In this document: piece by piece, positions 1-9,028 of the stretch
Position numbering within the stretch: position 1 is the first letter of the stretch
How the letters are laid out: the number at the start of each line of letters is the position of its first letter
Source: Vibrio tasmaniensis
GTDB lineage: Bacteria > Pseudomonadota > Gammaproteobacteria > Enterobacterales > Vibrionaceae
Assembly (NCBI RefSeq): GCF_024347635.1
Contig: NZ_AP025510.1
Span: 2,666,001-2,730,000 of the forward strand
Direction: 5' to 3'
Length of the DNA: 64,000 bases
Program-made: the position numbers and the translations under genes
Notes under the pieces: generated by a model
What the model was told of the DNA's origin: nothing
Seen by the model: only the letters and a program-made list of their open reading frames with translations
The model's database searches: none

Positions 1-1141
1 TAGCTTGAGCAAGATTTAGGTTAACCCCCATAACAGAAGGAATACCCAAAGCTCGAGATAAAATCGCTGCGTGCGAGTTCGCCGCCCCTTCCAAGGAAAT
101 AACCGCTAATAGTTTTTCTTTGGGAATAGACGCTAATACAGAGGCCGTTAACTCACGAACCACCAAAATAATCGGTTTATCTAATGTGCGGAGTTCATGT
201 TCAGAGTTGTGGAGGAAATAGAGCAGTCTTTGCCCAAGCTCTCGGACGTCTTGCGCTCTCTCCCGAAGGTACACATCTGACATACGAGCAAAACGGTTAG
301 AGTAACTCTCAACAACCTGTCTCAATGCCCAATCTGCTTTGTCGCCTTTCTGAATTTGGCTCTTGAGATCCTTACGCAACATGGGATCGTTGAGTAAGTG
401 AGTGAACAGGTCAAAGATCGCCAACGCGTCTTTATTGATTTCGCTATCTAAGCGCTTTCGCATCCGCTTAAAGTCATTGAGGGCGTTTTCAACCGCTACC
501 GCCAACAACTCATGTTCTCTCTCTACATTGAGCGTAGAAGCAGGATAAACATCGGTAAGTTCAGGCTGAGTGTTGTCCCACCACAGGTCACCAATCGCCA
601 CGCCCGATGAAGCAGCGATACCTTTGGTCGCAGGTAGCTTCTGTTGCTCTAATAGCCAATGGCCTTGAGTTTGAGCGTGCGCCACAATAACCGCAAGTTG
701 AGCTGAGAGAGTGACAAGGAAGGATTCTTCCATCTCACTGAATAAACGAGGAGACTTCTGCTGAATGACCAATACGCCAAGCACTTGCTTGCGATGGATA
801 ATCGGAGTGCCGAGAAAAGCGTGATAAACCTTTTCTCCAAGTTCTGGAAAAAACTTATAAGCAGGATGAGCAGACGCTTGCGCAAGGTTGATAGGTTCAG
901 CACTTCTTTTAACCAGGCCAACCAGACCTTCGTCAAAACCAATGTGAATGCTATTACCTTGGAAGATCAGGCCTTGAGTTGCCATCAACTCAAGGCGCTG
1001 CATATCATTATTTGCCAAATACACGGTGCAACATTCTGTCTGCATCGCGCTGCATGTCTCTTTAACCAAAATATCAAGAGCCGTCGACACATCTTCAACT
1101 CTTGATACGTGTTCAACTATTTCCCTTAGTTGGCTGAGCAT
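1..1141 (-). CDS. ptsP: PtsP, phosphoenolpyruvate-protein phosphotransferase of the nitrogen PTS (5' part only)
   Basis: Enzyme I(Ntr) takes phosphate from PEP and passes it to NPr, starting the regulatory nitrogen phosphotransfer chain in the cytoplasm. The gene runs off the left edge, so about 380 N-terminal residues are present. I translated it by hand because no stop lies inside the window. The N-terminus (MLSQLREIVEHVS) begins a GAF domain of about 150 residues, followed by the PEP-utiliser domains. The phospho-acceptor histidine sits in GAANSHAAI near residue 357, matching the known position in E. coli PtsP. The ATG lies two bases after the rppH stop, so the two genes form an operon as in E. 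coli. The catalytic C-terminal PEP-binding barrel is outside the window. Confidence 0.95.
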   Translation of the reverse strand, partial: MLSQLREIVEHVSRVEDVSTALDILVKETCSAMQTECCTVYLANNDMQRLELMATQGLIFQGNSIHIGFDEGLVGLVKRSAEPINLAQASAHPAYKFFPELGEKVYHAFLGTPIIHRKQVLGVLVIQQKSPRLFSEMEESFLVTLSAQLAVIVAHAQTQGHWLLEQQKLPATKGIAASSGVAIGDLWWDNTQPELTDVYPASTLNVEREHELLAVAVENALNDFKRMRKRLDSEINKDALAIFDLFTHLLNDPMLRKDLKSQIQKGDKADWALRQVVESYSNRFARMSDVYLRERAQDVRELGQRLLYFLHNSEHELRTLDKPIILVVRELTASVLASIPKEKLLAVISLEGAANSHAAILSRALGIPSVMGVNLNLAQA

Positions 1142-1143
1142 GC

Positions 1144-1662
1144 TTAACCTCTACGCAATTTGCGCTTTCCTTTTGTTTTTCGCTCTTTAAACGGCATTGC
1201 TAAAGATGCGAATTCTTTCATCGCTCGACGGTAAACATCTCGCTTGAAAGATACAACTTGTCGAACTGGGTACCAGTAACTCACCCAACGCCAACCATCA
1301 AACTCAGGTGTGCTTCCACGCTGCATATTGATATGCGATTCATCGCAATCTAAGCGTAAAAGAAACCACTTCTGTTTTTGTCCAATACAGACAGGTTTAG
1401 AATCCCACCGAACCAGTCGTTTGGGCAGCTTATAGCGTAACCAATGACGACTTGTCGCGACGATCTTTACATCCTTTTTAGTAAGGCCAACCTCTTCATA
1501 CAACTCGCGGTACATTGCCTGTTCCGGAGTCTCACCTTCATCGATTCCCCCTTGAGGGAATTGCCATGAATGTTGCCCGTATCGTTTAGCCCAGAAGACC
1601 TGACCATGGTTGTTACAGATTACAATACCAACATTTAATCGGTAACCATCGCCATCTATCAC
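1144..1662 (-). CDS. rppH: RppH, RNA pyrophosphohydrolase
   Basis: A Nudix hydrolase that removes pyrophosphate from the 5' triphosphate end of mRNA, opening it to RNase E decay. The Nudix box (G-x5-E-x7-REL-x-EE-x-G) spans about residues 38-60, and the RppH-specific stretch [20 protein letters not shown] is intact. I chose the GTG start giving [14 protein letters not shown] because it matches the E. coli N-terminus and has AGAGG about 8 bases upstream. An upstream in-frame start would add 21 residues the family lacks. The C-terminus is basic ([11 protein letters not shown]). It is cotranscribed with ptsP. Confidence 0.95.
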   Translation of the reverse strand: MIDGDGYRLNVGIVICNNHGQVFWAKRYGQHSWQFPQGGIDEGETPEQAMYRELYEEVGLTKKDVKIVATSRHWLRYKLPKRLVRWDSKPVCIGQKQKWFLLRLDCDESHINMQRGSTPEFDGWRWVSYWYPVRQVVSFKRDVYRRAMKEFASLAMPFKERKTKGKRKLRRG

Positions 1663-2278
1663 TGGCCAACCTCTATCTAAATTTTTAATTACACTGATTT
1701 TTCCACATATCCCCAATCGGAGCAAACTTAGTGACGTGACAAGCGCTATATTTATGAATAATAACTACGAATATGGATAAGTTTTGCTCAAATCTTAGTT
1801 ACCCACACAAGAGTGAGACATAGACCACATTTATTCACCTTTTCTGTGAATAACTATGTGAAGAATTACCTTCAATCGTTTTTTTTAATCCATAGATTCA
1901 TCAACACTAAAAACAACCAATCAACCAACTTTATTTTATTTCATTAAAAATCAACAAATTAAATTTGAAACTTAATTTTAAAAAACAATAAAAATGTAAA
2001 GGATCCTTTAGAAACTCAACATGGTTAAAGATCAACCACTCCGATGTTTATCCACACAGGTAAGTGAAAGATTCATTTTGAACCCCATTTAGCAAGCATT
2101 TTATCGACCTTAAACCCCTGTTTATTTATCCACTAAATTAATATTTCAATTAATTACCTTCATGTCCTGTGGATAACCATGAGTTTGATCCCTTTTCTAG
2201 CAAGGCGATCATTTCTTAACCAGTCGTCATATGGTGATAACTTCTGGTAAAATCATTTTTTTGATCATGCCTTTTATT
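1663..2278. other. rppH-mutH spacer with a DnaA-box cluster (DARS2-like candidate)
   Basis: This AT-rich divergent spacer of about 615 bp contains three perfect TTATNCACA DnaA boxes: 1845-1853 (minus), 2048-2056 (plus) and 2168-2176 (minus). Five more have one mismatch: 1699-1707, 1772-1780 (minus), 1799-1807, 1831-1839 and 2126-2134. The boxes at 1831 and 1845 face each other as an inverted repeat. A perfect IHF-consensus match (AATCAACAAATTA, 1949-1961) sits between the two sub-clusters. The promoters of rppH and mutH must also lie here. In E. coli the DnaA-reactivating element DARS2, which uses DnaA, IHF and Fis sites, lies on the other side of mutH. Function here is inference. Confidence 0.5.
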
Positions 2279-2944
2279 ATGAAACCAGAACCACAAACAC
2301 AACAAGAGCTGTTAGACAGAGCCTATGCTATTGCAGGGATGACCTTTAAAGAGCTCGCAGATGAAGCCGAAATGGTTGTACCAAACGACCTAAAGCGAGA
2401 TAAAGGCTGGGTTGGGCAGCTATTGGAATGGCACTTAGGTGCGCCTGCTGGCAGTAAACCAGAACAAGATTTTGCCAAGCTCGGTATCGAATTAAAAAGC
2501 ATCCCGATTGGCTATTCAGGGAAGCCACTCGAAACCACCTTTGTTTGTGTAGCACCATTGATGGGTGTGCAAGGCATAACTTGGGAAACCAGTCACGTTC
2601 GAAACAAGCTGTCGAAAGTGTTGTGGATCCCGGTAGAGGGAGAAAGAGAGATCCCGCTGGCAGAAAGACATGTAGGATCCCCTTTGTTATGGACACCTAG
2701 CCAAGCTGAAGACGAACTATTGAAAAGAGATTGGGAAGAGCTGATGGAATTGATCGTGTTAGGTAATGTTGAACAGATAACAGCAAGACACGGTGAAGCA
2801 CTGCATTTACGCCCAAAAGCCGCCAACAGTCGTGTGTTAACTGAAGCTTACGGTGCAAGTGGAAAACCTATCAAAACCAAACCTCGTGGTTTCTATCTAC
2901 GAACTCAATTCACCCACAGATTACTGACAACCCATTACGCATAG
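2279..2944 (+). CDS. mutH: MutH, methyl-directed mismatch repair endonuclease
   Basis: MutH nicks the unmethylated strand at hemimethylated GATC when activated by MutS/MutL. The 221-residue product carries the catalytic D-x6-E-x-K arrangement (Asp64, Glu71, Lys73, in [10 protein letters not shown]), with the same spacing as E. coli Asp70/Glu77/Lys79, and the conserved [10 protein letters not shown] and WETSHVR blocks. I chose the ATG of MKPEPQTQQ; in-frame starts at 2231 and 2267 would add a hydrophobic extension unlike the family. No strong Shine-Dalgarno sequence is visible, so the start is less certain than the gene. It is divergent from rppH. Confidence 0.95.
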   Translation: MKPEPQTQQELLDRAYAIAGMTFKELADEAEMVVPNDLKRDKGWVGQLLEWHLGAPAGSKPEQDFAKLGIELKSIPIGYSGKPLETTFVCVAPLMGVQGITWETSHVRNKLSKVLWIPVEGEREIPLAERHVGSPLLWTPSQAEDELLKRDWEELMELIVLGNVEQITARHGEALHLRPKAANSRVLTEAYGASGKPIKTKPRGFYLRTQFTHRLLTTHYA

Positions 2945-3033
2945 ATCGCTTAATAGAGCCTCGATAGCCAAAACTATCAGTGTGTTACAGAGCAGTCTGT
3001 AGTTAGAAGCAATCTCTAACGATAAACGCTCTT

Positions 3034-3345
3034 TTAATGAGGTTTGAGCGCCAGTTCAATATCACAGTAGCTTTGGCTTGGCTCATTACCAAACTCGTCA
3101 TACGCGTTATGGAGTCGAAGGTATGCCTTTTCAAAGCCTAGCCGGAGTAACTCCTCTTTTACTTGATCCAAGGATCCAAAGTGAAGCGGCTCTCCATCTT
3201 GCTTTACGGGTTCCAGCTTATGTTTGTACTCCACTGCCAGTAAATATTCTGAGATATCAGAGCAACCAATAACATACACTTTCGGTGTCTGATAAGAGTC
3301 TTTGTGCTCTCCATGTAACCACATGTCTAATTGATGCTTTTGCAT
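3034..3345 (-). CDS. DUF6482 family protein
   Basis: A 103-residue soluble protein with no signal peptide or membrane segment, resembling the DUF6482 family of gamma-proteobacteria. Function is unknown. Features include an N-terminal histidine/aspartate-rich stretch, the core YVIGCSDISEYLLAVEY, and a C-terminal helix-plus-acidic segment ending DIELALKPH. The ATG has a strong GGGAGG about 7 bases upstream. It points towards mutH but is convergent with it, and is separated from the next upstream gene by a hairpin terminator, so it is probably monocistronic. The family assignment is from memory of the sequence pattern. Confidence 0.7.
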   Translation of the reverse strand: MQKHQLDMWLHGEHKDSYQTPKVYVIGCSDISEYLLAVEYKHKLEPVKQDGEPLHFGSLDQVKEELLRLGFEKAYLRLHNAYDEFGNEPSQSYCDIELALKPH

Positions 3346-3414
3346 AGCCAGCCTCCCTTGCTCTATAAAGCTTAGCCGAACTATTTACCTTTACTAGATA
3401 ACGACTTAAAAAAG

Positions 3415-3446
3415 CAAAAAAGAGAAGCAAGAGCTTCTCTTTTTTG
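3415..3446 (-). terminator. Intrinsic terminator after the DUF1127-like gene
   Basis: AGAGAAGC and GCTTCTCT form an 8-bp stem (3421-3428 with 3433-3440) and a four-base loop, with T runs on both strands. It ends transcription of the minus-strand gene starting at 3789 before the DUF6482 gene. Confidence 0.8.
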
Positions 3447-3537
3447 GCCAGTTCTAGTTCAAAAGTTTGCACTTTCGACGCCATAACCATCACTGCGACT
3501 TATCTTAGGGGTTGAACGGTGCTATCAACCCCGCAGA

Positions 3538-3789
3538 TTACGTCGGTATTCGCGCACTTAGGACACGACGAAGATAACGTACTCGACGTTCAATCGTGAC
3601 GACTTCAGGTTCAGAAAAACCAATTGGTCGACCATCGGCTTCAAGGCCAATATCTCTCAATAAGTGAGTATTGTTCCACGGTAGATCATATGAACTACGG
3701 CGAACTTTTCGTTGCCATTCACGCTCTTCACGACGAAGATCAGCACGGATAAGGACTGTTGCTAATTTTAGATAGACTGAGTGACGCAT
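3538..3789 (-). CDS. DUF1127-like small basic protein
   Basis: An 83-residue arginine-rich protein. The motif WNNTHLLRDIGLEADGRP resembles the core of DUF1127 (YjiS-like), a family of small basic proteins; some alpha-proteobacterial members influence phosphate and RNA metabolism. It is very basic at both ends (LRREEREWQRKVRR; RRVRYLRRVLSAR). The ATG has GGAGAG 7 bases upstream. A 40-codon ORF with a strong ribosome binding site lies 110 bp upstream on the same strand and may share its transcript. The function in Vibrio is not established. Confidence 0.7.
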   Translation of the reverse strand: MRHSVYLKLATVLIRADLRREEREWQRKVRRSSYDLPWNNTHLLRDIGLEADGRPIGFSEPEVVTIERRVRYLRRVLSARIPT

Positions 3790-3898
3790 AATAACTCTCC
3801 AGTTGTTGAATCAACTGAGGAAAAATAGCGTGTTAGATAGTATGAGGGCTTCTCACTTAGCTGCTATTTTTCCGCAGCCAAATAAGGGTACGGATCTA

Positions 3899-4021
3899 TT
3901 AGTTAGGTTTATCTTGGGTGTTTCGATCGGCCATGGCTGATGTTTGTGACATATCAGTCACCAGGTCAGTACACGGATCAAACGACGCGCAAATATGCTG
4001 TATAAAATCGAAATGTTTCAT
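3899..4021 (-). CDS. Short ORF, 40 residues, strong ribosome binding site
   Basis: The ORF starts MKHFDFIQHICASFDPCTDL and ends TQDKPN. I found it by reading the minus strand. GGAGG lies exactly 5 bases before the ATG, which is the main argument that it is translated. It has two cysteines in the first half, no signal peptide and a polar C-terminus. It could be a small protein or a leader for the DUF1127-like gene downstream. I do not recognise a family. Confidence 0.5.
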   Translation of the reverse strand: MKHFDFIQHICASFDPCTDLVTDMSQTSAMADRNTQDKPN

Positions 4022-4265
4022 TTACGCCTCCAAACTAACTAAAAAATCCAAAAAGAAATAAGATAATAAAAGCAGACAAGTATTTGTTAAACTGCTGCTT
4101 TCACGGTTAAATTCTAACCAAGTGAGTATATTATTCAACCGCTAATTGATTAACAATTTCAAAACAAATTATTCACCCGAAATATTAGTTGCATATCACT
4201 TTACATATAACATATTCACTATGATTATATAAAATCACAGCATATCTATCTTAGGGCTCTCTCTA
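4022..4265. other. AT-rich spacer without a recognisable gene
   Basis: It lies between the 40-codon ORF and the repeat element. It presumably holds the promoter for the minus-strand small ORFs. I see no convincing ORF, RNA gene or operator. Confidence 0.5.
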
Positions 4266-4432
4266 TAATACCAATCACAGTAAGTAAGTGATCAAACATA
4301 GCGTAGGAAAAAAGCTTGAGAACAAGGCAGAATTTTTTGATAAGTAGTTATTCTACAATCAAAAATTCTAACGAAGTTATCGAGGTTTTTAACAAGCTAG
4401 GGTGACCAGTTATTTACTACGATTGGTATAAT
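4266..4432. repeat. MITE-like interspersed repeat with imperfect terminal inverted repeats
   Basis: The ends are TAATACCAATCACAGTAAGT at the left and, read on the minus strand, TTATACCAATCGTAGTAAAT at the right. The similarity extends about 32 bp inward. The centre contains its own inverted repeat (GAATTTTTTGAT with ATCAAAAATTC). There is no ORF. This is the architecture of a non-autonomous miniature element, and I recall near-identical sequences scattered in Vibrio genomes. It sits between vpsR and the DUF1127 locus. Confidence 0.7.
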
Positions 4433-4454
4433 ACAGCGGACTATCCTTCAGAAA

Positions 4455-4480
4455 CAAAAAAGCCACGTATGATACGTGGC
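4455..4480 (-). terminator. vpsR intrinsic terminator
   Basis: An 8-bp stem GCCACGTA/TACGTGGC (4462-4480) is followed on the minus strand by a T6 run, about 45 bases past the vpsR stop. Confidence 0.9.
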
Positions 4481-4523
4481 CCTTAAATTTACAGTGACTG
4501 AATAAAGTCATGTAGAAAAGAGT

Positions 4524-5858
4524 CTAAACAACGCCTTCAGAGATAAGACCATGTTTATTAAGTAAGCGGTACATAGTTGCACGCGAAACTCCAAGCTCCT
4601 TAGCGGCCAAAGATACTTGACCACCATGAGATTCCAACACAATGAGTAAGGCATCTCGCTCTGAACGTTCACGGATACTTTTCAGACTGCGGCGTTCATC
4701 ATTCTGTTTTGGTAAATCCAGCTGGTGATCCTCAATGATCACGGCATCTGACATCAACACGACGCGTTTGGTCTGATTCATCAATTCACGAACATTGCCA
4801 GGCCAATGGTAGCGATTCATCGATCGAATAGCATCGTCTGAAAAGCTCTTAGCTTGTGCATTAAACTCTTTCGAGTACTCACGCAGAAAATGATTCGCCA
4901 GTACTGATATATCACTTACACGCTCTTTCAAGCTAGGAACATGGATACGCAGAACATTGATGTAATGATAAAGCTCTTCATTGAAGTCGCCCTCGATCAA
5001 TGCCTTTTCGATATCAGAAGAGTTAGCTGCCAAAATGCGAACATCAACAGACTTAGCTCCCTTCGAGGTTTCAACTTTTCCCTCTTGTAAAAAGCGTAAA
5101 AGATTCAATTGTTGATTACGTGGCATCGCAAGGACATCGTTAAGTAAGATGGTTCCACCATCAGCTTCTTCCAACATACAAGGTGCAGCACCAAGCTGAG
5201 CTGAAATGCCGAAGACTTCAGACTCAATTCTCATCTCAGACAGAGCTCGGCAGTTGACCGTTAAAAATGGCTTTTGCGCGCGCGAAGAGTTTTGATGAAT
5301 GGAACGTGCAATCGTCTCTTTTCCTGTCCCGCTCTCACCGTAAATCAAGATACTGACATCCGTGGGTCCAATACGCTTTACTTGGTCTCTCAAGCGCTTC
5401 ACCGCTACAGAATCGCCTAGTAGGCCCATATTGTTGTTAATACCGTAGTTTGGCCATACTTTCTGCTCAAGTTTGAGCATACCCAGTTGATGACCAATGG
5501 TACTCAATAGCTGAGCATCAGGGATTGGTGCCGTGAAAAAGTCGATACAGAAGTTAACGATAAATTGGCAGATGGTATCTGAGCTCAATTGCGATTCACG
5601 GATAAAAGCAAGCCATCTAACTTGCTTGTTATTGCTCACGAGGTTAGCGATACCATTAAGGCTAAACTCATCATGACTAAGATCCACAATGCCAATGCAT
5701 GGGCCAATGTCAGCAATCAAGGCATCGGCTTTTCGTAAATCAGCACACTGGGTGCATTGCCAACCCACTTGCTCTAACACTGATAACCAGGGTTCGTACG
5801 CACCACCAACGACGATAAGAGAACCTGGCAAGGAATCCATCTTAAATTGAGTTCCCAT
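4524..5858 (-). CDS. vpsR: VpsR, c-di-GMP-responsive biofilm and polysaccharide regulator
   Basis: VpsR activates exopolysaccharide and biofilm genes in V. cholerae when bound to c-di-GMP. The 444-residue length matches V. cholerae VpsR. Domains are an N-terminal receiver-like region with Asp59 at the known acceptor position, an AAA+ domain (Walker A GESGTGKE 174-181; Walker B GGTILLND 234-241) and a C-terminal Fis-type helix-turn-helix (VSLAAKELGVSRATMYRLL). The sigma-54 contact loop GAFTGA is absent, replaced by a sequence around ISAQLGAAPC. This fits the known use of sigma-70 RNA polymerase by VpsR. It has its own terminator and lies downstream of lysS. Confidence 0.95.
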   Translation of the reverse strand: MGTQFKMDSLPGSLIVVGGAYEPWLSVLEQVGWQCTQCADLRKADALIADIGPCIGIVDLSHDEFSLNGIANLVSNNKQVRWLAFIRESQLSSDTICQFIVNFCIDFFTAPIPDAQLLSTIGHQLGMLKLEQKVWPNYGINNNMGLLGDSVAVKRLRDQVKRIGPTDVSILIYGESGTGKETIARSIHQNSSRAQKPFLTVNCRALSEMRIESEVFGISAQLGAAPCMLEEADGGTILLNDVLAMPRNQQLNLLRFLQEGKVETSKGAKSVDVRILAANSSDIEKALIEGDFNEELYHYINVLRIHVPSLKERVSDISVLANHFLREYSKEFNAQAKSFSDDAIRSMNRYHWPGNVRELMNQTKRVVLMSDAVIIEDHQLDLPKQNDERRSLKSIRERSERDALLIVLESHGGQVSLAAKELGVSRATMYRLLNKHGLISEGVV

Positions 5859-6075
5859 CCTTCTTCCTTATTCTATTTTTATTTCTATTTCAATCAGGCT
5901 AATACGAGTAAAACGAATCATACGGGTACAAAGTGCCACAAGATCGTATTCAGATCCGATACGTATAGTAATGAGACTATCTTAGATTTTTTGTCTCAAT
6001 GGTAAGACTATGTCATAAATAATCATTTTTCGAATCAAGAGTGTGGTACGAGCTAGGTTTTGACGCTAAAAACAG

Positions 6076-6096
6076 AAAAAGCCACCCGAAGGTGGC
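6076..6096 (-). terminator. lysS intrinsic terminator
   Basis: The stem GCCACC/GGTGGC with a CGAA (TTCG) tetraloop is followed on the minus strand by TTTTTC, 40 bases past the lysS stop. It closes the lysS end of the xerD-to-lysS block. Confidence 0.9.
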
Positions 6097-6135
6097 TTTC
6101 AAATTAGATGGGCTGTCACACCCCATAAGCGAGAA

Positions 6136-7668
6136 CTACGCTTGTGGGCGCATTGCCGGGAACAAGATCACGTCACGAATTGTGTGCGTGTTTGTAAATA
6201 GCATTGCTAGGCGATCGATACCGATACCTTGACCCGCTGTTGGCGGAAGACCATGCTCTAGTGCAGTAATGTAGTCTGCATCGTAGTACATCGCTTCGTC
6301 ATCACCCGCGTCTTTTGCATTAACTTGTGCTTTGAAACGCTCGTCTTGGTCTTGTGCATCGTTAAGCTCAGAGAAACCGTTCGCAACTTCACGGCCACCG
6401 ATGAAGAACTCAAAGCGGTCGGTGAAGAATGGGTTGCTGTCGCTACGACGAGCCAGTGGAGAGATGTCCGCTGGGTAACCCGTGATGAACGTTGGCTGAA
6501 TTAGCTGAGGCTCAGCCGTTTCACCAAAGATCTCTTCAAGAAGCTGACCACATGTCCAGAATTTCTCAACGTACAGACCCACTTCTTCTGCAATTTTAAC
6601 CATCAATTCTCTGTTCTGAAGATCATCTTCAGTCAGAGCTTGAATATTTGCATTTTCAGGTGTGTAGTGTTTGATTGCATCGAACATGCTCATGCGAGCG
6701 TAAGTGCCACCGAACTCAACGGTTTCGTCACCGTAAGGCATAGAAGTCGAACCAAGAACGTCCATCGCAGCTGTGCTTAGCATCTCTTCCGTTAGATCCA
6801 TTAGATCTTTGTAGTCAGAGTACGCTTGGTAGAATTCCATCATTGTGAATTCTGGGTTGTGACGTGGAGAAAGACCTTCGTTACGGAAGTTACGGTTGAT
6901 CTCGAATACACGGTCAAAACCACCAACTACTAGACGCTTAAGGTAAAGCTCAGGTGCAACACGTAGGTACATGTCGATGTCTAGTGCATTGTGATGAGTG
7001 ATGAATGGACGTGCTGTTGCACCGCCAGGGATCACGTGCATCATCGGCGTTTCAACTTCTAGGTAGCCTTTTGAGCTCATGAAGTTACGGATTGAAGACA
7101 CAAGTTTAGAACGCACGATGAATGTGTTACGAGAGTCTTCATTCACGATTAGATCAACGTAACGCTGACGGTAACGCATCTCTTGGTCAGTTAGGCCGTG
7201 GAACTTCTCTGGTAGAGGACGAAGTGCTTTGGTTAGCAATTCAAACTCTTCCATGTTCACGTAAAGGTCACCTTTACCTGATTTATGAAGTGCACCTTTA
7301 ACACCGATGATGTCACCGATATCTAGGCCTTGGTACTTCTCTTTCAGTACTTTTTGTACGTCTTTCGCTGCGTATGCTTGGATACGACCAGAAGTTTCTT
7401 GAATCGCAAGGAATGGACCACGCTTCGCCATAATACGACCAGCGATCGCAACGATGTGGTTAAGCTCTTCTAGCTCTTCCTTAGTCTTCTCACCGAATTC
7501 CGCTTGAAGGTCGCCAGCTAGGTGCTCACGACGGAAGTCATTTGGGTGACCGTTAGCTTTGCAGTTTTGGCGGATGTGATCCAGCTTACTGCGGCGCTCA
7601 GCGATTAGTTTGTTCTCTTCAGGTGAAGAAGCTTCTTGTGCGTTTTCGTTTTGAACAGCATCAGTCAT
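6136..7668 (-). CDS. lysS: LysS, lysyl-tRNA synthetase (class II)
   Basis: LysS charges tRNA-Lys with lysine. The 510-residue protein has an N-terminal OB-fold anticodon-binding domain (about 60-170) and a class II catalytic domain. Motif 2 is [20 protein letters not shown] and motif 3 includes [10 protein letters not shown] near the C-terminus. An Ala/Glu/Asn-rich start ([19 protein letters not shown]) matches family members. It lies 98 bp after prfB on the same strand, the same gene order as E. coli prfB-lysS. Confidence 0.97.
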   Translation of the reverse strand: MTDAVQNENAQEASSPEENKLIAERRSKLDHIRQNCKANGHPNDFRREHLAGDLQAEFGEKTKEELEELNHIVAIAGRIMAKRGPFLAIQETSGRIQAYAAKDVQKVLKEKYQGLDIGDIIGVKGALHKSGKGDLYVNMEEFELLTKALRPLPEKFHGLTDQEMRYRQRYVDLIVNEDSRNTFIVRSKLVSSIRNFMSSKGYLEVETPMMHVIPGGATARPFITHHNALDIDMYLRVAPELYLKRLVVGGFDRVFEINRNFRNEGLSPRHNPEFTMMEFYQAYSDYKDLMDLTEEMLSTAAMDVLGSTSMPYGDETVEFGGTYARMSMFDAIKHYTPENANIQALTEDDLQNRELMVKIAEEVGLYVEKFWTCGQLLEEIFGETAEPQLIQPTFITGYPADISPLARRSDSNPFFTDRFEFFIGGREVANGFSELNDAQDQDERFKAQVNAKDAGDDEAMYYDADYITALEHGLPPTAGQGIGIDRLAMLFTNTHTIRDVILFPAMRPQA

Positions 7669-7766
7669 TAGAGATGTACCCTGCTTTTATAATTTGGACA
7701 GCTATATTTTTTCAAATATAGGCATTTTTACCAATATTATTGGTAAAGCTTAATAGTTGATAAAGC

Positions 7767-8865
7767 TTACAGACCTGATTTCAGGCTAGCTTCAATAAAC
7801 TTGTCTAAGTCACCGTCAAGAACCGCTTGAGTGTTACGGTTTTCGATGCCGGTGCGCAAATCTTTGATACGAGAATCATCCAGTACGTAAGAGCGGATTT
7901 GACTGCCCCAACCTATGTCTGATTTCGTTTCTTCGCTCGCTTGTTTTTCAGCATTTTGCTTTTGAATCTCAAGTTCAAAAAGCTTAGCACGTAGCTGCTT
8001 CATCGCTTGATCTTTGTTCTTATGCTGCGAACGGTCATTCTGACACTGAACCACAGTGTTAGTCGGAACGTGAGTAATACGTACCGCCGATTCCGTGGTG
8101 TTTACGTGCTGACCACCAGCGCCAGAGGCACGGTATACGTCAATACGTAGGTCAGAAGGATTAATGTCGATCGTTATGTTGTCATCAATCTCAGGATAGA
8201 TAAACGCAGAAGCAAATGAAGTATGACGACGACCACTTGAATCAAATGGTGACTTACGAACTAGACGGTGAACACCAGTCTCTGTACGTAACCAACCGTA
8301 AGCGTACTCACCAGAGATACGTACCGTTGCGCCTTTAAGGCCAGCAACATCACCATCAGACACTTCGATAACTTCAGTCTTGAAGCCTTTCGAATCTGCC
8401 CAACGTAAGTACATGCGTAACATCATTGAAGTCCAGTCTTGAGCTTCTGTACCGCCCGAGCCTGACTGCAGATCGATGTAGCAATCTGATGCATCGTGAT
8501 CACCAGAGAACATACGACGGAATTCCAGCTTCTCTAGCTTAGCTTCAAGCTCGGCCAGTTCTGGTTCAATCTCATCGAACGTTTCTTGATCTTCTTCTTC
8601 AACCGCAAGCTCTAATAGGCCATCAACATCCTCAACACCTTGGTCAAGTTGGTCGATTGTTTCTACTACCGCTTCCAATGCAGAACGTTCTTTACCTAGC
8701 GCTTGAGCACGCTCAGGTTCGTTCCATACATCCGGTTGTTCTAATTCTGCGTTTACTTCTTCTAGACGCTCTTTCTTAGCGTCATAGTCAAAGATACCCC
8801 CTCAGGATATTTGTGCGCTCAGACACATCCTGCAGACGGTTTTTTATAGGATTGATTTCAAACAT
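7767..8865 (-). CDS. prfB: PrfB, peptide chain release factor 2, with programmed +1 frameshift
   Basis: RF2 recognises UGA and UAA and triggers peptide release. The gene starts at the ATG of [20 protein letters not shown] and reaches an in-frame UGA after 25 codons. Reading must shift +1 there to continue as [12 protein letters not shown] and on to the end, giving a 365-residue protein like that of E. coli. The GGQ motif lies in [14 protein letters not shown] and the stop-recognition SPF in [12 protein letters not shown]. Annotating only the long open frame (from 8678 downwards) misses the first 60 or so residues. The shift provides autoregulation by RF2 level. Confidence 0.97.
8787..8802 (-). 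promoter_or_regulatory. prfB programmed frameshift site
   Basis: On the minus strand it reads AGGGGGTATCTTTGAC: an internal Shine-Dalgarno-like AGGGGG, a 3-base spacer, the slippery CTT codon and the UGA-C stop context. This is the canonical bacterial RF2 autoregulatory site. Confidence 0.97.
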
Positions 8866-9028
8866 TTTAGCTCATTATTTATGAGTAGAATTTAACCGGA
8901 GAATTGTACTCAAAAGTGTGACGGAGATACAGAATTTTTTAGAGTGCTGCACCAAGATTCAATAACTTAATCGGATATAAAATTGACGGGCAGAAAAAAC
9001 ACGTAAAATTTGTAAGGGAAGGAAGGGA

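Noticed and set aside
785..1105. A 106-residue plus-strand ORF opposite ptsP
   Set aside because: It lies wholly antisense to the well-conserved GAF region of ptsP, has no ribosome binding site and resembles no family. Similar antisense frames inside recJ, thrA, carB and gltB are shadows for the same reason.
3257..3493. A 78-residue minus-strand ORF overlapping the DUF6482 gene
   Set aside because: It reads through the terminator hairpin at 3421-3440 and overlaps the start of a better supported gene; its residues look random.
4524..7668. A biofilm gene island around vpsR
   Set aside because: Neighbours are housekeeping genes (lysS, prfB) in an order typical of Vibrio; no vps polysaccharide genes are present.
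8788..8865. prfB as a pseudogene because of an early stop
   Set aside because: The stop is the programmed RF2 frameshift with all canonical elements, and the remainder is intact.
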